Assembly (NCBI RefSeq): GCF_004803465.1
Contig: NZ_SRSF01000001.1
Coordinates: 124,501 to 188,500, forward strand
Length of the DNA stretch: 64,000 bases
Direction of reading: 5' to 3'
From: Neolewinella litorea
GTDB lineage: Bacteria; Bacteroidota; Bacteroidia; Chitinophagales; Saprospiraceae
Part shown: piece by piece, positions 1 through 10,300 of the stretch
Position numbering within the stretch: the stretch's first letter is position 1
How the letters are laid out: every line of letters starts with the position of its first letter
Notes under the pieces: model-generated
Told to the model about the DNA's origin: nothing
The model's database searches: none
What the model saw: only the letters and a program-made list of their open reading frames with translations
Made by a program: the position numbers and the translations under genes

Positions 1-1
1 G

Positions 2-439
2 GTCAATTACAGCCTGACCACCTATTCGCCCTACGAAGGCTACCGGATCGCCTTCAACGGCCACGACGGCCGCATCGATTCCTGGGAGGATATCCCCTTC
101 CAGCGCGGCGAGTACAACAAGGAGGAGCAGGCCGCCTTGCACAGCGACGAAATGACCTTCAAAACGGAAGAGGTGCCCACGGAATTCCACGAAATTATCG
201 TGCACAAAAACTTCGAGCGCGATTTCGAAAGTATTAAGGTGCCCAAGTACCGCTACGGACACGGCGGCGGCGACCGGCGCATGCTGGACTACCTCTTCGT
301 GAATCCCGACGCCGCCGACCCATTGAGCCACATGGCGGGTACCCGCGACGGGGCCCTTTCGGTCCTCATCGGCATCGCGGCCCGGCGGAGTATCGCCGAG
401 GGGCGGATGGTCCGGCTCGACGAATTGGTGAAGGTGTAA
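2..439 (+). CDS. Gfo/Idh/MocA-family oxidoreductase, C-terminal part (5' end outside window)
   Basis: The open frame enters from the left edge in frame 2 and stops at TAA 437-439, so only the last 145 or so residues are present. They match the C-terminal domain of secreted or cytoplasmic NAD(P)-dependent dehydrogenases of the Gfo/Idh/MocA group: GHGGGDRRMLDYLF is followed by an AGTRDGALSVLIGIAARRSI stretch and the usual ending with a small polar residue and V-x-L-x-x-L. The N-terminal Rossmann domain and catalytic EKP motif lie outside the window, so the substrate (a sugar or polyol) cannot be inferred. A strong hairpin 45 bases downstream closes the transcription unit. Confidence 0.8.
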   Translation, partial: VNYSLTTYSPYEGYRIAFNGHDGRIDSWEDIPFQRGEYNKEEQAALHSDEMTFKTEEVPTEFHEIIVHKNFERDFESIKVPKYRYGHGGGDRRMLDYLFVNPDAADPLSHMAGTRDGALSVLIGIAARRSIAEGRMVRLDELVKV

Positions 440-483
440 GGGCCTTGTGCTGAATACTGGCCGGATAAAATCTACGGCATGCC

Positions 484-513
484 GGGGCGGCGGGAACATT
501 TTCCCGTCGCCCC
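484..513 (+). terminator. Hairpin terminator after the oxidoreductase
   Basis: Thirteen-base stem (left arm 484-496, right arm 501-513) with one G-U wobble and a CATT loop. The tail (GATTTAG) is only weakly T-rich. It lies between the oxidoreductase stop and ung. Confidence 0.6.
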
Positions 514-543
514 GATTTAGTTAGCATCACCCAAGAACCGAGC

Positions 544-1227
544 ATGTCCGCCGTCAACGTACAAATTGAACCCACCTGGAAGGAAGCCCTACAGGATGAA
601 TTCAGCAAACCCTACTTCCGCACCCTTATCGGATACATCAAGCAGGAGAAGGCCGATGGAAAGACGATCTACCCGCCCGGATCCCTGATCTTTAATGCCT
701 ACAATACCACCCCCCTCGACGAAGTGAAGGTGGTCATCCTCGGACAGGACCCGTACCATAACCCCGGTCAGGCTATGGGCCTAAGCTTCAGCGTACCCCG
801 CGGCGTGACCCCACCCCCCAGTCTGCGCAACATTTACCAGGAGATCGAGGACAGCCTCAACATCCCCCGCCCGGCGCACGGCGACCTGACCCGCTGGGCG
901 GAGCAGGGCGTGTTCCTCCTTAACGCCATGCTGACGGTGGAAAAGAACCAGCCCGGCAGCCACAAACGCTCCGGCTGGCAGTACTTCACCGACGCGAGCA
1001 TCAAGGCGGTGAGCGACCGGACCGAGCACACCGTTTTCATGCTCTGGGGTGCCTTCGCGCGCAAAAAGGCGGAGTTGATCGACCGGGGCCGCCACCTCAT
1101 TCTGGAAAGTGCGCACCCTTCGCCCTTCTCGGCCGACAAGGGCTTTTTCGGCAACCACCACTTCAAACAGGCCAACGAATACCTGGAGGCACACGGCAAG
1201 ACTCCGATCGATTGGAGTTTGGACTAA
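544..1227 (+). CDS. ung: Uracil-DNA glycosylase, family 1
   Basis: Removes uracil from DNA by cleaving the N-glycosidic bond, the first step of base-excision repair of deaminated cytosine. The 227-residue length is normal for family 1. The water-activating motif GQDPYH is present (Asp near residue 69), followed by [12 protein letters not shown]. The Leu-loop motif is HPSPFS (His near residue 191), where E. coli has HPSPLS; Phe at this place is a conservative change. The ATG at 544 gives the expected short N-terminus. It stands alone between a terminator and a lipoprotein gene. Identification is secure. Confidence 0.96.
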   Translation: MSAVNVQIEPTWKEALQDEFSKPYFRTLIGYIKQEKADGKTIYPPGSLIFNAYNTTPLDEVKVVILGQDPYHNPGQAMGLSFSVPRGVTPPPSLRNIYQEIEDSLNIPRPAHGDLTRWAEQGVFLLNAMLTVEKNQPGSHKRSGWQYFTDASIKAVSDRTEHTVFMLWGAFARKKAELIDRGRHLILESAHPSPFSADKGFFGNHHFKQANEYLEAHGKTPIDWSLD

Positions 1228-1239
1228 GCCGGGGAACGC

Positions 1240-1247
1240 TACATTTG
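1240..1247 (+). promoter_or_regulatory. Bacteroidota -7 promoter element
   Basis: TACATTTG is a perfect match to TAnnTTTG. It ends only seven bases before the TTG start at 1255, so the transcript would be leaderless or nearly so. Confidence 0.5.
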
Positions 1248-1254
1248 CAAAAAA

Positions 1255-1902
1255 TTGCCCTTGCGCATCCTTGTTCCCTCATTGTTGACCTTGCTCCTGG
1301 CGTGCGGACCGGCCGAGCCCACCCCGATCCTGGAGGTGAAGTCGGTGAGCGGCCACGTACGGTACCAGCAGGGGAACCAGAGTCTGCAGGCGGATCTGTT
1401 ACTGCCCGATTCCACCGACCGGGTACCCAGTTTCCTCGGGAGCGCCATGGAACCCATCGGACAGTTGCCCACGGACCGCTTCCGGCACTACGCCACCGGG
1501 GATCTTCCCTCGGTACTCCGCTTCGGGGTGGATGCGGATGGCGAAACCACCGCGACCTTCAGTTTCGTGAGCCACCCGATCTACGTCGATTCCCTGCCGG
1601 ATACGCTATACCGCAGTGAGGCAGTCAATTTCCCGGTAGCCGATCGCGGCCTCACCGAAGTGGAAAGCCTGGTGCTGTTCTTCGAGCCCACCGATCGCAG
1701 CACCCCCAAGCGCATCCTGGTGACCGGTCCCACGGCCACCGGAACGGTATCGCTGCCCACCTCGGCCATCGACGACATTGCCCCCGGGGAATATGAGGTG
1801 TACATCGTCAAGCAACGCCTCTTCAAAGACCAGATTCGAACCGTAAAGGCGAGTATTCAAACCGAGTTCTTCACCCGATCCGCTCCCGTCACCGTCCAAT
1901 AG
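1255..1902 (+). CDS. Putative lipoprotein of unknown function
   Basis: 215 residues. The N-terminus is a lipoprotein signal peptide with lipobox LLAC (Cys near residue 17), so the protein is probably anchored in the inner or outer membrane. The mature part is rich in beta-strand-like sequence and has no enzyme motif I recognise. The start is a TTG directly behind a -7 promoter box; a second TTG two codons later (1261) is equally possible. It lies 19 bases before purD in the same direction and may be co-transcribed. I do not recognise the family. Confidence 0.7.
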   Translation: MPLRILVPSLLTLLLACGPAEPTPILEVKSVSGHVRYQQGNQSLQADLLLPDSTDRVPSFLGSAMEPIGQLPTDRFRHYATGDLPSVLRFGVDADGETTATFSFVSHPIYVDSLPDTLYRSEAVNFPVADRGLTEVESLVLFFEPTDRSTPKRILVTGPTATGTVSLPTSAIDDIAPGEYEVYIVKQRLFKDQIRTVKASIQTEFFTRSAPVTVQ

Positions 1903-1920
1903 CTCTCAAAAGAAATCACC

Positions 1921-3201
1921 ATGAATGTATTACTCCTCGGCAACGGCGCCCGCGAAGACGCACTGGCGTGGCGAGTGTCCGAAAGCCCCCTCTGCGGCGA
2001 ACTCTTCATCGCGCCCGGCAACGCCGGTACGGAACGGCGGGGCACGAATCTTCCCCTGGATCTGAGTGATTTCAACGCCATCCGGCAAGCGGTGCTCGAC
2101 CACAAGATCAAACTGGTAATCTGCGGACCGGAAGAGCCCCTCGTCCGCGGCCTGCGCGATTACTTTCGGACCGACGACCAACTCAAGACGGTATACTTTA
2201 TTGGTCCGGGTCGGGAAGCCGCCCGGCTGGAGGGAAGCAAGGCCTACGCCAAGGCCTTTATGGAGGAATACGGTATTCCCACCGCCGGCTACCGGCGCTT
2301 CACCGCCGACGATCGCGAGGAGGCCGCCGCTTATCTGGACAGCCGTACGCCGCCCATCGTCCTTAAGGCCGACGGCCTGGCCGCCGGCAAGGGCGTGATC
2401 ATCCTCAACGACGTAGGGGAAGCGAAACGGGAGCTGAATGCCATGCTGGACGGTAAATTCGGGGAGGCCAGCGCCACGGTGGTGGTGGAGGACTTTCTGG
2501 ACGGCATCGAGTTTTCGGTTTTTGTGCTCACCGACGGCAAGAGCTATCGCATATTTCCCGTCGCCAAAGACTACAAACGCATCGGCGTAGGCGATACGGG
2601 CCCTAACACGGGGGGTATGGGCAGCGTAAGCCATCCGCCCTTCGTCGATCCGGACCTCATGCGCAAGGTGGAGCAACGCATCATCCAGCCCACCCTGGAG
2701 GGAATCCAGAAACGGAAACTCGACTACCGGGGCTTCATCTTCCTCGGCCTCATCGCCGTGGAGGGCGAACCCTTCGTCATCGAGTACAATTGCCGCCTTG
2801 GCGATCCGGAAACCCAAACGGTTATGGCCCGTCTCCAGACCGACATCATGCAACTGCTGCTCGAAGCCGTGGAGGGAGACCTGAGCACCGCCGTGATCCG
2901 CATGGACCAACGGCAAGCCGCGACGGTCGTGCTCGTCAGCGGAGGATACCCCGGCCCCTATGAGAAGGGAAAGACCATCAGCGGACTGGACGATATCCAG
3001 GACAGCATGATCTTTCACGCTGGTACGCGGCGCAAGAACAAGCAGGAAATCGTAACCAATGGAGGCCGGGTGCTCTCGGTCACCAGCTACGGTGACACGC
3101 TTGCCGAGGCCCTGGAGAAGTGCTACGCGAACGCCCGACGCGTCTCCTTCGAAGGCGCTAATTACCGCAGCGATATAGGCTTTGATCTGGAGACGGCATG
3201 A
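1921..3201 (+). CDS. purD: Phosphoribosylamine--glycine ligase (GAR synthetase)
   Basis: Second step of de novo purine synthesis: joins glycine to 5-phosphoribosylamine with ATP. 426 residues, the usual length. The N-terminal domain begins MNVLLLGNGAREDALAWR with the nucleotide-binding glycine loop. The central ATP-grasp domain shows KADGLAAGKGV near residues 146-156 and DTGPNTGGMGS near 227-237, and YNCRLGDPETQ carries metal-binding residues. The C-terminal domain has the VLVSGGYPG motif. Its last four bases (ATGA) overlap the start of the next gene, implying translational coupling to the GlmU-like gene. purB, another purine gene, lies 19 kb away in this window. Confidence 0.96.
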   Translation: MNVLLLGNGAREDALAWRVSESPLCGELFIAPGNAGTERRGTNLPLDLSDFNAIRQAVLDHKIKLVICGPEEPLVRGLRDYFRTDDQLKTVYFIGPGREAARLEGSKAYAKAFMEEYGIPTAGYRRFTADDREEAAAYLDSRTPPIVLKADGLAAGKGVIILNDVGEAKRELNAMLDGKFGEASATVVVEDFLDGIEFSVFVLTDGKSYRIFPVAKDYKRIGVGDTGPNTGGMGSVSHPPFVDPDLMRKVEQRIIQPTLEGIQKRKLDYRGFIFLGLIAVEGEPFVIEYNCRLGDPETQTVMARLQTDIMQLLLEAVEGDLSTAVIRMDQRQAATVVLVSGGYPGPYEKGKTISGLDDIQDSMIFHAGTRRKNKQEIVTNGGRVLSVTSYGDTLAEALEKCYANARRVSFEGANYRSDIGFDLETA

Positions 3202-4397
3202 GGGTAGTACTTTTTGACGGCGCGGCCCGGGAGGCCCTGCTTCCCCTTACTTACAGTCGACCGGTAGCGGACCTGCGCGTAGGCATCCTGACCATCGCCG
3301 AAAAATGGTCGCGTCGCCTGGACCGTGGCGTCGATTTGTATACCCAGGATTACTTGCAGGATGAATATCCGGTTGAACTGGGGGATGATAATCTGCTCAT
3401 TGACGGTAGCTTACTACCAAGTGATGAATTGATCGGTTTGCTCCGAGACCTACCGCCAAACAGCATTGAAAATTTAAATGGCGAGGCCTTGGTGGCGCGT
3501 CTATCAGCTGGACCAGCACGCGAATTTCTAAACGGTGCGGAAGTTGAGGTAAACCAGCACGGAAACCTGGCCGGCATGCCGCTGCTGCGGGTAAACCGTC
3601 CGGCCGACCTCTTTTTACTCAATGACCGGTCCCTGCGCGACGACTTCGCCCTCCTCACCGAGGGAAGACAATCCGCGCCGCTTTCCTCCACCAACACACT
3701 CATTGGCCCGACCGACCAACTCTTCCTAGAGGAGGGCGTGACCCTGGAAGCCTGCACGATCAACGTGACCAGTGGCCCGGTTTACTTCGGTCGCGACGCC
3801 GTGGTGCTGGAAGGCTGTCTCATCCGGGGTCCGGTTGCGGCGGGCGCGGGTGCCGTACTCAAAATGGGGGCCAAAGTATACGGTGCCACTACGATTGGTC
3901 CGTCCTGTAAAGTTGGCGGGGAGATCAATAACGTAGTCTTCTACGGCAACAGCAACAAGGGGCACGAAGGCTTCCTGGGCAATGCGGTGGTGGGCGAGTG
4001 GTGCAATATCGGCGCCGATACCAATGCCTCCAACCTGAAAAACGACTACGGTGACGTGAAGGTGTGGTCTTACCCGGCCGGCCGGCGGGTGTCGACCGGG
4101 CTCATGTTTCACGGACTGATCCTCGCCGACCACGCCAAGGTGGGAATCAATACCATGTTCACCACGGGAAGCGTGGTGGGCTTTTCGGCCAACGTTTTTG
4201 GGGCGGGGTTTCCGCCGGGATTTCTGCCCTCCTTTACGTGGGGTGGAGCAGAGGGTCTACAGACCTACCGCATCGACAAGGCCATAGCCACCGCCGAGCG
4301 CATGATGGAACGGCGCGGCGTCACCTTCACCGAGCGTGACCGGAAATTGTTTGAGCGCGTATTCGCCGACAGTGAACGTTACCGTCGGGACTACTGA
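3198..4397 (+). CDS. GlmU-like putative sugar nucleotidyltransferase/acetyltransferase (Bacteroidota type)
   Basis: 399 residues. The N-terminus (MRVVLFDGAAREALLPLTYSRPVADLRVGI) is typical of the Bacteroidota GlmU-like family. Residues from about 180 on form a left-handed beta-helix of hexapeptide repeats, with VVFYGNSNKGHEGFLGN and IGADTNASNLKNDYG as in bifunctional GlmU. The likely role is UDP-GlcNAc formation or another NDP-amino sugar, feeding on the product of GlmM, which is also in this window (32.2 kb). The start overlaps purD by four bases. The 3' end overlaps the convergent CPBP gene by seven bases. A stretch at about 3360-3550 is visibly more AT-rich than its surroundings. Exact substrate is inferred from family only. 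Confidence 0.85.
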   Translation: MRVVLFDGAAREALLPLTYSRPVADLRVGILTIAEKWSRRLDRGVDLYTQDYLQDEYPVELGDDNLLIDGSLLPSDELIGLLRDLPPNSIENLNGEALVARLSAGPAREFLNGAEVEVNQHGNLAGMPLLRVNRPADLFLLNDRSLRDDFALLTEGRQSAPLSSTNTLIGPTDQLFLEEGVTLEACTINVTSGPVYFGRDAVVLEGCLIRGPVAAGAGAVLKMGAKVYGATTIGPSCKVGGEINNVVFYGNSNKGHEGFLGNAVVGEWCNIGADTNASNLKNDYGDVKVWSYPAGRRVSTGLMFHGLILADHAKVGINTMFTTGSVVGFSANVFGAGFPPGFLPSFTWGGAEGLQTYRIDKAIATAERMMERRGVTFTERDRKLFERVFADSERYRRDY

Positions 4398-5296
4398 TCT
4401 CCGGGCGGGCGGGTGGATGCCAGTTCCCCGCGCAGCTTCTTTTCCGAGCGGACGATCAGGTAACCCACAATGCCCAGACTGATGGTGCCGGCGATCAGCA
4501 AGGGCATGAAGGGGGTGTCCATTTCCGTGTCCGCGGTGAATTCCCCGGACCAGTAGGTGGAAATAACCTGACTACCGTTAAATAAGAGGTGCAGTGCGAT
4601 GGGTACCCACAGCGAGCCCGTCCAACGAAAGGCATAGCCCAGCAGGGCGCTCAGTAACAGGCGGGGCACAAAACCGGCGAATTCAATGTGAATGGCTGAA
4701 AAGATGGCGGCGGCCACCCATACGGCTGCGTGTCCCCCCATTATGCGCGGCAAAAGTTGACCCTGAATGAGCCCCCGGAACATCAGCTCCTCGCACAGGG
4801 CGGGCACCACTGCCACGGTGAGCAGGGCCATCAGGAGTTCCGGCAGAATTTCGAAGGTCAGGATGCCCGCCAGCATGGTATTGCCAGTGGCTTCGGAGCG
4901 GTCCATCCAATCTGGTAAATCAAGCTGCAGGTTGAGGTAGGCACCCAAGGCAATGAGTGGCAACCCCAATAGGAAAGCCAGCACCGCGGGGGTGGTGAAC
5001 TGCGGACGGACAACGGGTACGAGGCGGGCGGCGCGCGACCAGGCCGCGCCGAAGGCCAGACTGAGGGCCAACATGGCCGAAAGTCCCCATGTGCCGACGT
5101 TGTTGATGAGCAGAATGAAACGCAACTGTTGTCGCTGACTGATCTCCGTCAAGGTAGCGGTGGAATCGCCCAGCGGAAGGGCGAACTGCCGGGCCAGGAT
5201 GAACACTACGCCGTTGGTGATGAGGAGGAGCGCGATAATGCTGAAGACCGTGTACAGCAGTAGGCGAAAGCCACTTACGGGGGAGGGAGGAGTCAT
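4391..5296 (-). CDS. CPBP-family intramembrane metalloprotease
   Basis: 301 residues with about seven to eight hydrophobic segments. The CPBP (Abi/Rce1-like) motifs are in order: motif 1 EELMFRG near residue 170, motif 2 FSAIH-x-E-F about 33 residues later and motif 3 ALHLLFN near 240. These provide the Glu and His residues that bind zinc in Rce1-type proteases. The substrate is unknown; bacterial members have been tied to protein processing, bacteriocin immunity or no known role. The start is at ATG 5296, divergent from the glycosyltransferase at 5359. The 3' end overlaps the previous gene tail-to-tail. Confidence 0.88.
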   Translation of the reverse strand: MTPPSPVSGFRLLLYTVFSIIALLLITNGVVFILARQFALPLGDSTATLTEISQRQQLRFILLINNVGTWGLSAMLALSLAFGAAWSRAARLVPVVRPQFTTPAVLAFLLGLPLIALGAYLNLQLDLPDWMDRSEATGNTMLAGILTFEILPELLMALLTVAVVPALCEELMFRGLIQGQLLPRIMGGHAAVWVAAAIFSAIHIEFAGFVPRLLLSALLGYAFRWTGSLWVPIALHLLFNGSQVISTYWSGEFTADTEMDTPFMPLLIAGTISLGIVGYLIVRSEKKLRGELASTRPPGDQ

Positions 5297-5333
5297 GATT
5301 TCGGTTGCTGCCTATATAACCCCCGGGGCGGCA

Positions 5334-5341
5334 TAAGTTTG
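5334..5341 (+). promoter_or_regulatory. Bacteroidota -7 promoter element
   Basis: TAAGTTTG matches TAnnTTTG, 17 bases before the GTG start at 5359. This supports that start over the out-of-frame ATG at 5354. Confidence 0.5.
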
Positions 5342-5358
5342 CGTTCTACCTTTATGCC

Positions 5359-7335
5359 GTGCAGCTCTCCGTCATCATCGTCAGCTACAACGTCCGGTAC
5401 TTCCTGGAACAATGCCTGCTGAGCGTAGCGCGCGCTGCCCAAGGCATGGGCACCGAGACGTGGGTGGTGGACAACAACTCCGCCGATGGTTCCGTGGAAA
5501 TGGTATGTCGTCGCTTCCCCTGGGTGAAGGTCATTGCCAACGACGATAACCCCGGCTTCTCCGTGGCCAACAACCAGGCCCTACGGAAGGCCGCCGGCAA
5601 GTACTGTCTGCTGCTTAATCCGGACACCCTCGTGGAGGAAGACACATTCCGGCGCTGTTACCGCTTCGCCGAAGAGCATCCGGATCTCGGTGGCTTGGGT
5701 GTGCGAATGATCGACGGCAGCGGTCGGTTCCTGCCAGAGAGCAAGCGGGGGCTCCCCACGCCCTGGGTGGCCTTCACGAAGGCCTTCGGACTGGCGCGGC
5801 TCTTCCCCCGGTCACGGCGCTTCAACCATTATCACCTGGGTTACCTGCCGGAGGATGAGACCCACCAGATTGAGATCCTCGCCGGCGCATTCATGTGGAT
5901 GCGGACCGCGGCGCTGGAGCGGGTGGGACTGCTCGACGAGGCTTTCTTCATGTACGGTGAGGACATTGACCTTTCCTACCGCCTGATTCAGGGGGGGTAC
6001 CATAACTATTACTTTCCGGGAACGAGCATCATCCACTACAAGGGGGAAAGCACCAAGCGCGGCAGCCTCAATTACGTCCGGGTATTCTACCAGGCCATGG
6101 TGATCTTCGCCCGCAAGCACTTTGTGGGCGCCGGGGCGCGGTGGCTGGTGCTGATGATGCAGTTGGCGATCTATCTCCGGGCTTTCCTGACACTGCTGGG
6201 GAATGCCTGGCAGCGACTTCGCTTTCCCCTGGTGGACGCCGCAGGCATGTACTTAGGCCTCGGCCTGCTCGAACAACTCTGGTCGGCGTACCACTTCGGC
6301 GACACCGGATACTTTCCGGAATACATCTACTACCTCCACTTTCCCGGCTACACACTGCTCTGGACGGGGAGCATCTTTCTGGGGGGAGGTTACGACCGCC
6401 CCTACGATTACGGCCGGCTGCTGAGCAGTCTGGGTATTGGTACGCTGCTGCTGCTTTCGATCTACGGACTGCTGCCGGAAGAGCTGCGTCCGAGCCGTGC
6501 CCTGCTTGTTTTGGGAGCCGCCTGGGCCGTGGGCTGGACCTTACTGGTGCGCACCCTGGCCCGGTGGATCGATCCGGCGGCGGGCGGTCCGGCTGCCGAC
6601 CGGCGGTTGCTGATCGTCGGCCGGGCTGGGGAGGCCCAGCGTACCCTGAGCCTGCTCCAGCGGGCGGGAACCACTGCACAATTCATTGGACGAGTAAGCC
6701 CCGGCACCCGCGCCCCGCGCCCGGAGGAAGAAACGGAAGAAGCGATCGGCAGTACCGAACGCCTGGTGGCCCTGAGCCGCCTGTACCGGGTGGAGGAGAT
6801 CATATTTTGCTCGGCGGACCTGGACATCGGCGACATACAGCGGTGGATGCGGGAACTCGGCCCGCGCATCCAGTACCGAATACTACCGGAGGCGAGCCGG
6901 AGCATCATCGGAAGCCACCGTCCCGACCAGCGGGGAACGCTCTACACCATCGACGTGAACCTGCGCATCGACGACCCCGTGATGCGGCGCGGCAAATGGC
7001 TGCTGGACCGGGGTTTGGCCCTGCTCCTGCTGCTGACCCTGCCCCTGAACGTTTGGTTCGTGGCCCGACCGGGGAACTACTTGCGTAACCTGCTGCGCAT
7101 CCTGGTAGCGGGGGCGAGTTTCGTGGGGTACCACCCGAGCGATGCTGAGCGAAAATTACTGCCGACCCTACGCCCCGGTATCCTGTATCCCGGCGTGGGC
7201 AGCGAGATCACGGACGCGGAAACTCTCCATCACCTCAACCTGCTGTATGCTAGGGACTACGGGCTGGGGGAGGATGTGCACCTGATCGCGGCCCACTTCC
7301 GCCAACTGGGGGGCGCGCCTAGCGCCGCAGGGTGA
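5359..7335 (+). CDS. Glycosyltransferase family 2 fused to a membrane, polyprenyl-phosphotransferase-like region
   Basis: 658 residues, GTG start. Residues 1-240 are a GT-A, GT2 (rhamnosyltransferase-like) domain: IIVSYNVRYFLEQCL, NPDTLVEED as the nucleotide-binding Asp motif, and MYGEDIDLSYR near the end of the domain. Several membrane segments follow at about 260-400. Residues from about 410 read LLIVGRAGEAQRTLSLL and end LYARDYGLGEDVHLI, which resembles the CoA-binding-like and C-terminal parts of WbaP-type sugar transferases but without a clear catalytic core. A surface-glycan role is likely and the acceptor is unknown. Its 3' end overlaps the convergent TamB-like gene by 17 bases. Confidence 0.82.
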   Translation: MQLSVIIVSYNVRYFLEQCLLSVARAAQGMGTETWVVDNNSADGSVEMVCRRFPWVKVIANDDNPGFSVANNQALRKAAGKYCLLLNPDTLVEEDTFRRCYRFAEEHPDLGGLGVRMIDGSGRFLPESKRGLPTPWVAFTKAFGLARLFPRSRRFNHYHLGYLPEDETHQIEILAGAFMWMRTAALERVGLLDEAFFMYGEDIDLSYRLIQGGYHNYYFPGTSIIHYKGESTKRGSLNYVRVFYQAMVIFARKHFVGAGARWLVLMMQLAIYLRAFLTLLGNAWQRLRFPLVDAAGMYLGLGLLEQLWSAYHFGDTGYFPEYIYYLHFPGYTLLWTGSIFLGGGYDRPYDYGRLLSSLGIGTLLLLSIYGLLPEELRPSRALLVLGAAWAVGWTLLVRTLARWIDPAAGGPAADRRLLIVGRAGEAQRTLSLLQRAGTTAQFIGRVSPGTRAPRPEEETEEAIGSTERLVALSRLYRVEEIIFCSADLDIGDIQRWMRELGPRIQYRILPEASRSIIGSHRPDQRGTLYTIDVNLRIDDPVMRRGKWLLDRGLALLLLLTLPLNVWFVARPGNYLRNLLRILVAGASFVGYHPSDAERKLLPTLRPGILYPGVGSEITDAETLHHLNLLYARDYGLGEDVHLIAAHFRQLGGAPSAAG

Positions 7336-10300
7336 CGTCTTTGCGGAAGCCGTCGAAGAACTCCGACAGCGAATCGAACTCCCGCTTCCAGCTTAGTCCG
7401 GTGCCCACCTGCAGGCGGCGCCCGCTGGCGATGTCGGGTTGCCGGCGCTGGTACACCCGCAGTTTGAGCGAGCGGCTATCGTTGAGCACGTATTCCAGTA
7501 CCACGTCGTTGCCGATGAAAGTGCCGGTATTGCCCCCGGCGGCAAACTGGTTGTTCAGCACGTTGACGTCGCCGCTGAGGCTCAGGCGGTTGTTGAAATC
7601 GCGCCGGAAGGAGAACTCCACGGCCTGTCCGCGACCGATGGTGTTCTGGTTGTTCAGGCTGGTATTGGTGGAGTAGTTGTTGTAGGCGATGTCAAAGTCA
7701 AAGCCAGAAATGAAGGCGTCTTCTCCGAAAGCGTCACGCAACAAGTCGTTCAGCAGCAGGCTCAGGTAGGTAGACAGCCACTCGCTTACCGTATTGACGG
7801 CCACGTCGGCCACGTTGAAACTGAGGTCGGAGGGCAGGAACTGTCCGACGGCAATGAGACCGAATACCTGGCGGTTCAGTTCGTTCTGGTCCAGTAGTAA
7901 CTGCCGACGCTTGTTGTTGGCGTAGTTTTCGAGGCGGCCATCCAGGTTGGGGAAACCGATGTCGAAGTTGATGTTGGGCTGGGTGAGGATGCCGTCGAGC
8001 TTGAGGGTCAGCTCGATGTCCGTGGCCTGCGAGGCACTTTGCGCGATATCCGTGCTCCCGTCGACGGGCAGGTACTCCCGCACGAAGTTGATGATGGGCG
8101 TTTTCAGGTTCTGGTAATCGGCCGCAATGTCGATGCGCGCGGCGAAGGGGTCGCCGGACCAGGAGACGGTACCACCCGGGCGAACGGTAAATTCTTTGTT
8201 CACCACCTTGTAGAGCGTGAACAGGTAATCACCTTCCGTAAGCGTGATCGTTCCGTACATCTGTAAGTCGCCGTCGCGCGGGATCCGTATGGTGAGGTTG
8301 CCATTACCCTGGCCGCGCAGGATATCACCTACCTCCTCGTCAAAGATGATTTCCCCGATGGCCTCGTCAGTGACCTCGATTTCCATTTCCAGGCTCACTC
8401 CGGCCGGGTCGGCGGCGGCTACCGTTTCTTCCTCCTCTTGGTATACGCGCCGGTTGACGAAGCGCACGTTGTCGATCGGGCCGGCCCCCGTCCCCTCCGT
8501 TACCGGAATCGACAGGCGGGAATCGCGGCCGACGGTAGCGCGGACGTAGATGTCGGTCTGCCGGAAATTGCCGGAGAAATCGACCGTTCCGCTGCCGATG
8601 GCGCGTCCGTAGAAATTGGGGTTCTGACCCGGCGAGAGGTCCAGGGCCAGGAAGCGATCCGTGCGCAGGCGCGCGCTGATGCCCAGGTTCTTCAGTCGGT
8701 CGTGGGTGATGCCCCCGGTTAGCCGGGCTACGTTGTTATAGCGGTCGAGCAGTCGGGTGCCGGCCAGGTCGAACAGGGTGTTGGTGATGCGCACCCGCGA
8801 TTCGTCGAAGTGATACCGCGTTTGCAGGTAGTCTAGCGTGAAAGCCCCCGCCGAGGCATCAATGTACCCCTGCACGTCCGGCTTGCCGACGGGGCCAACC
8901 ACGTTAAGTCGCCCGTTGATCTTGCCGACAATGTCGGACACGGAGCCGCCCACCCAGTAACTCGCCAGGTCGAGAGGGTACCCGTTGATGTCTACCGTAA
9001 GGTCGAGGTAGTTCTTGCGCTGATCTACCCGGGGCGTGAGCGATAGATCGCCAAGGTTAAAGGTGGCCTCCGCGATTAACTGCGCGGTGTCGCGGTTCAG
9101 GTTCATGTAGGCGGTAAGCCTTCCTTTGGGGTCAGGGGCCTGCAGGTCGATCCGCAAATACCCGTAATCGTCGCCGTTTATGAGGAAAGTATCGCTGCGG
9201 ATGTCGGCGCTCAATCCTTTAAGTAGAAATACATTATCTACTCCTACGTGTACATCCACGTCACCACTAAAATCCAGTGGCTGGTAGGCCCAAACTGAGT
9301 CGATGAGACCCAGTGCCATGTTTTCGAAATTCAGATCCAGTCCTTTATCGCCGCGCTTGGAGACGCGAATACGGCGGTTCCCGCTTCGCAGACTGAAGTT
9401 GCGGCTGTCGATGTACTGCGGCCCGATCACGAGCCGGTTGTCACGGCGGATCGCCCAGGGTTCCTGGAACAGCACCAGATCCGAATCGTCGAAGCGGATC
9501 GCGTAGTTGGCGGAATCGGGAAGGGTGATTTCGCCGTTGAGGTTGAGCTTCTCGAGGAACAGCCCTCCGGCACCTCCGTAGTTGATGCCGAAACTGATGG
9601 TGTCGCGGTCGATCAGGCTGAGGAGAGTAAGTTGGTCGAGCAGCGGTTTGCCGTTCACCAGCGTGCTGTCGATGACCAGATCGAGTTCGCCTTCGGCTCC
9701 GTCGCCCTTCGCCCGGACGATCAGGTCAACCAGTGAAATGTTGTCAAAGGTGAAACGGGGTGCCAGCAACTCCGCCTTCAGGTCGTCTTCGTACCCATCG
9801 TAGCTACCGGTGAGGTGTACGTCTATGAGCGGCCCCAATTTGGGGTTGATGAGGCGGTTAAGCCCCTTGGAGTCAATGACCGTCAGGTCAAAGCTGAACT
9901 TATTGTCTTCGGGTATGATTCGCGGCGGCTTGATGTTGAGGCGGCGTGCCCAGCCGGGGTAGTACTCTACCAGGTAGCGGGTCAAACTCGTGGATACCTC
10001 GTTGAGGTCGAACCTTCCGATGATCTCCCCCTCGGCGACGTCGCTTTCCAGCTTAACTACCTTTTGACCCTCGGCATTAAAATTGGAGTAGGCTAACAGC
10101 CTGCCGATGTCAATGACGGCCGTGTCACGGACGACCTGGAAACTATCAAGCTCCACCCGGCCCTCCATTTCGCTGAAGACGGTATTGATGACGTTCAGGT
10201 CAACGTTGCCCGAAAGCACGATCAGTCGCTCGCTGAGGTTCAGGGCCTGCAGGTCCACTCGCTCGATGTCGGCCTGGAAATCAAAGACCGGAACGCTGTC

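Noticed and set aside
6068-6679. Arg/Pro-rich frames antisense to or out of frame with the glycosyltransferase fusion
   Set aside because: Composition is typical of shadow frames in GC-rich DNA.
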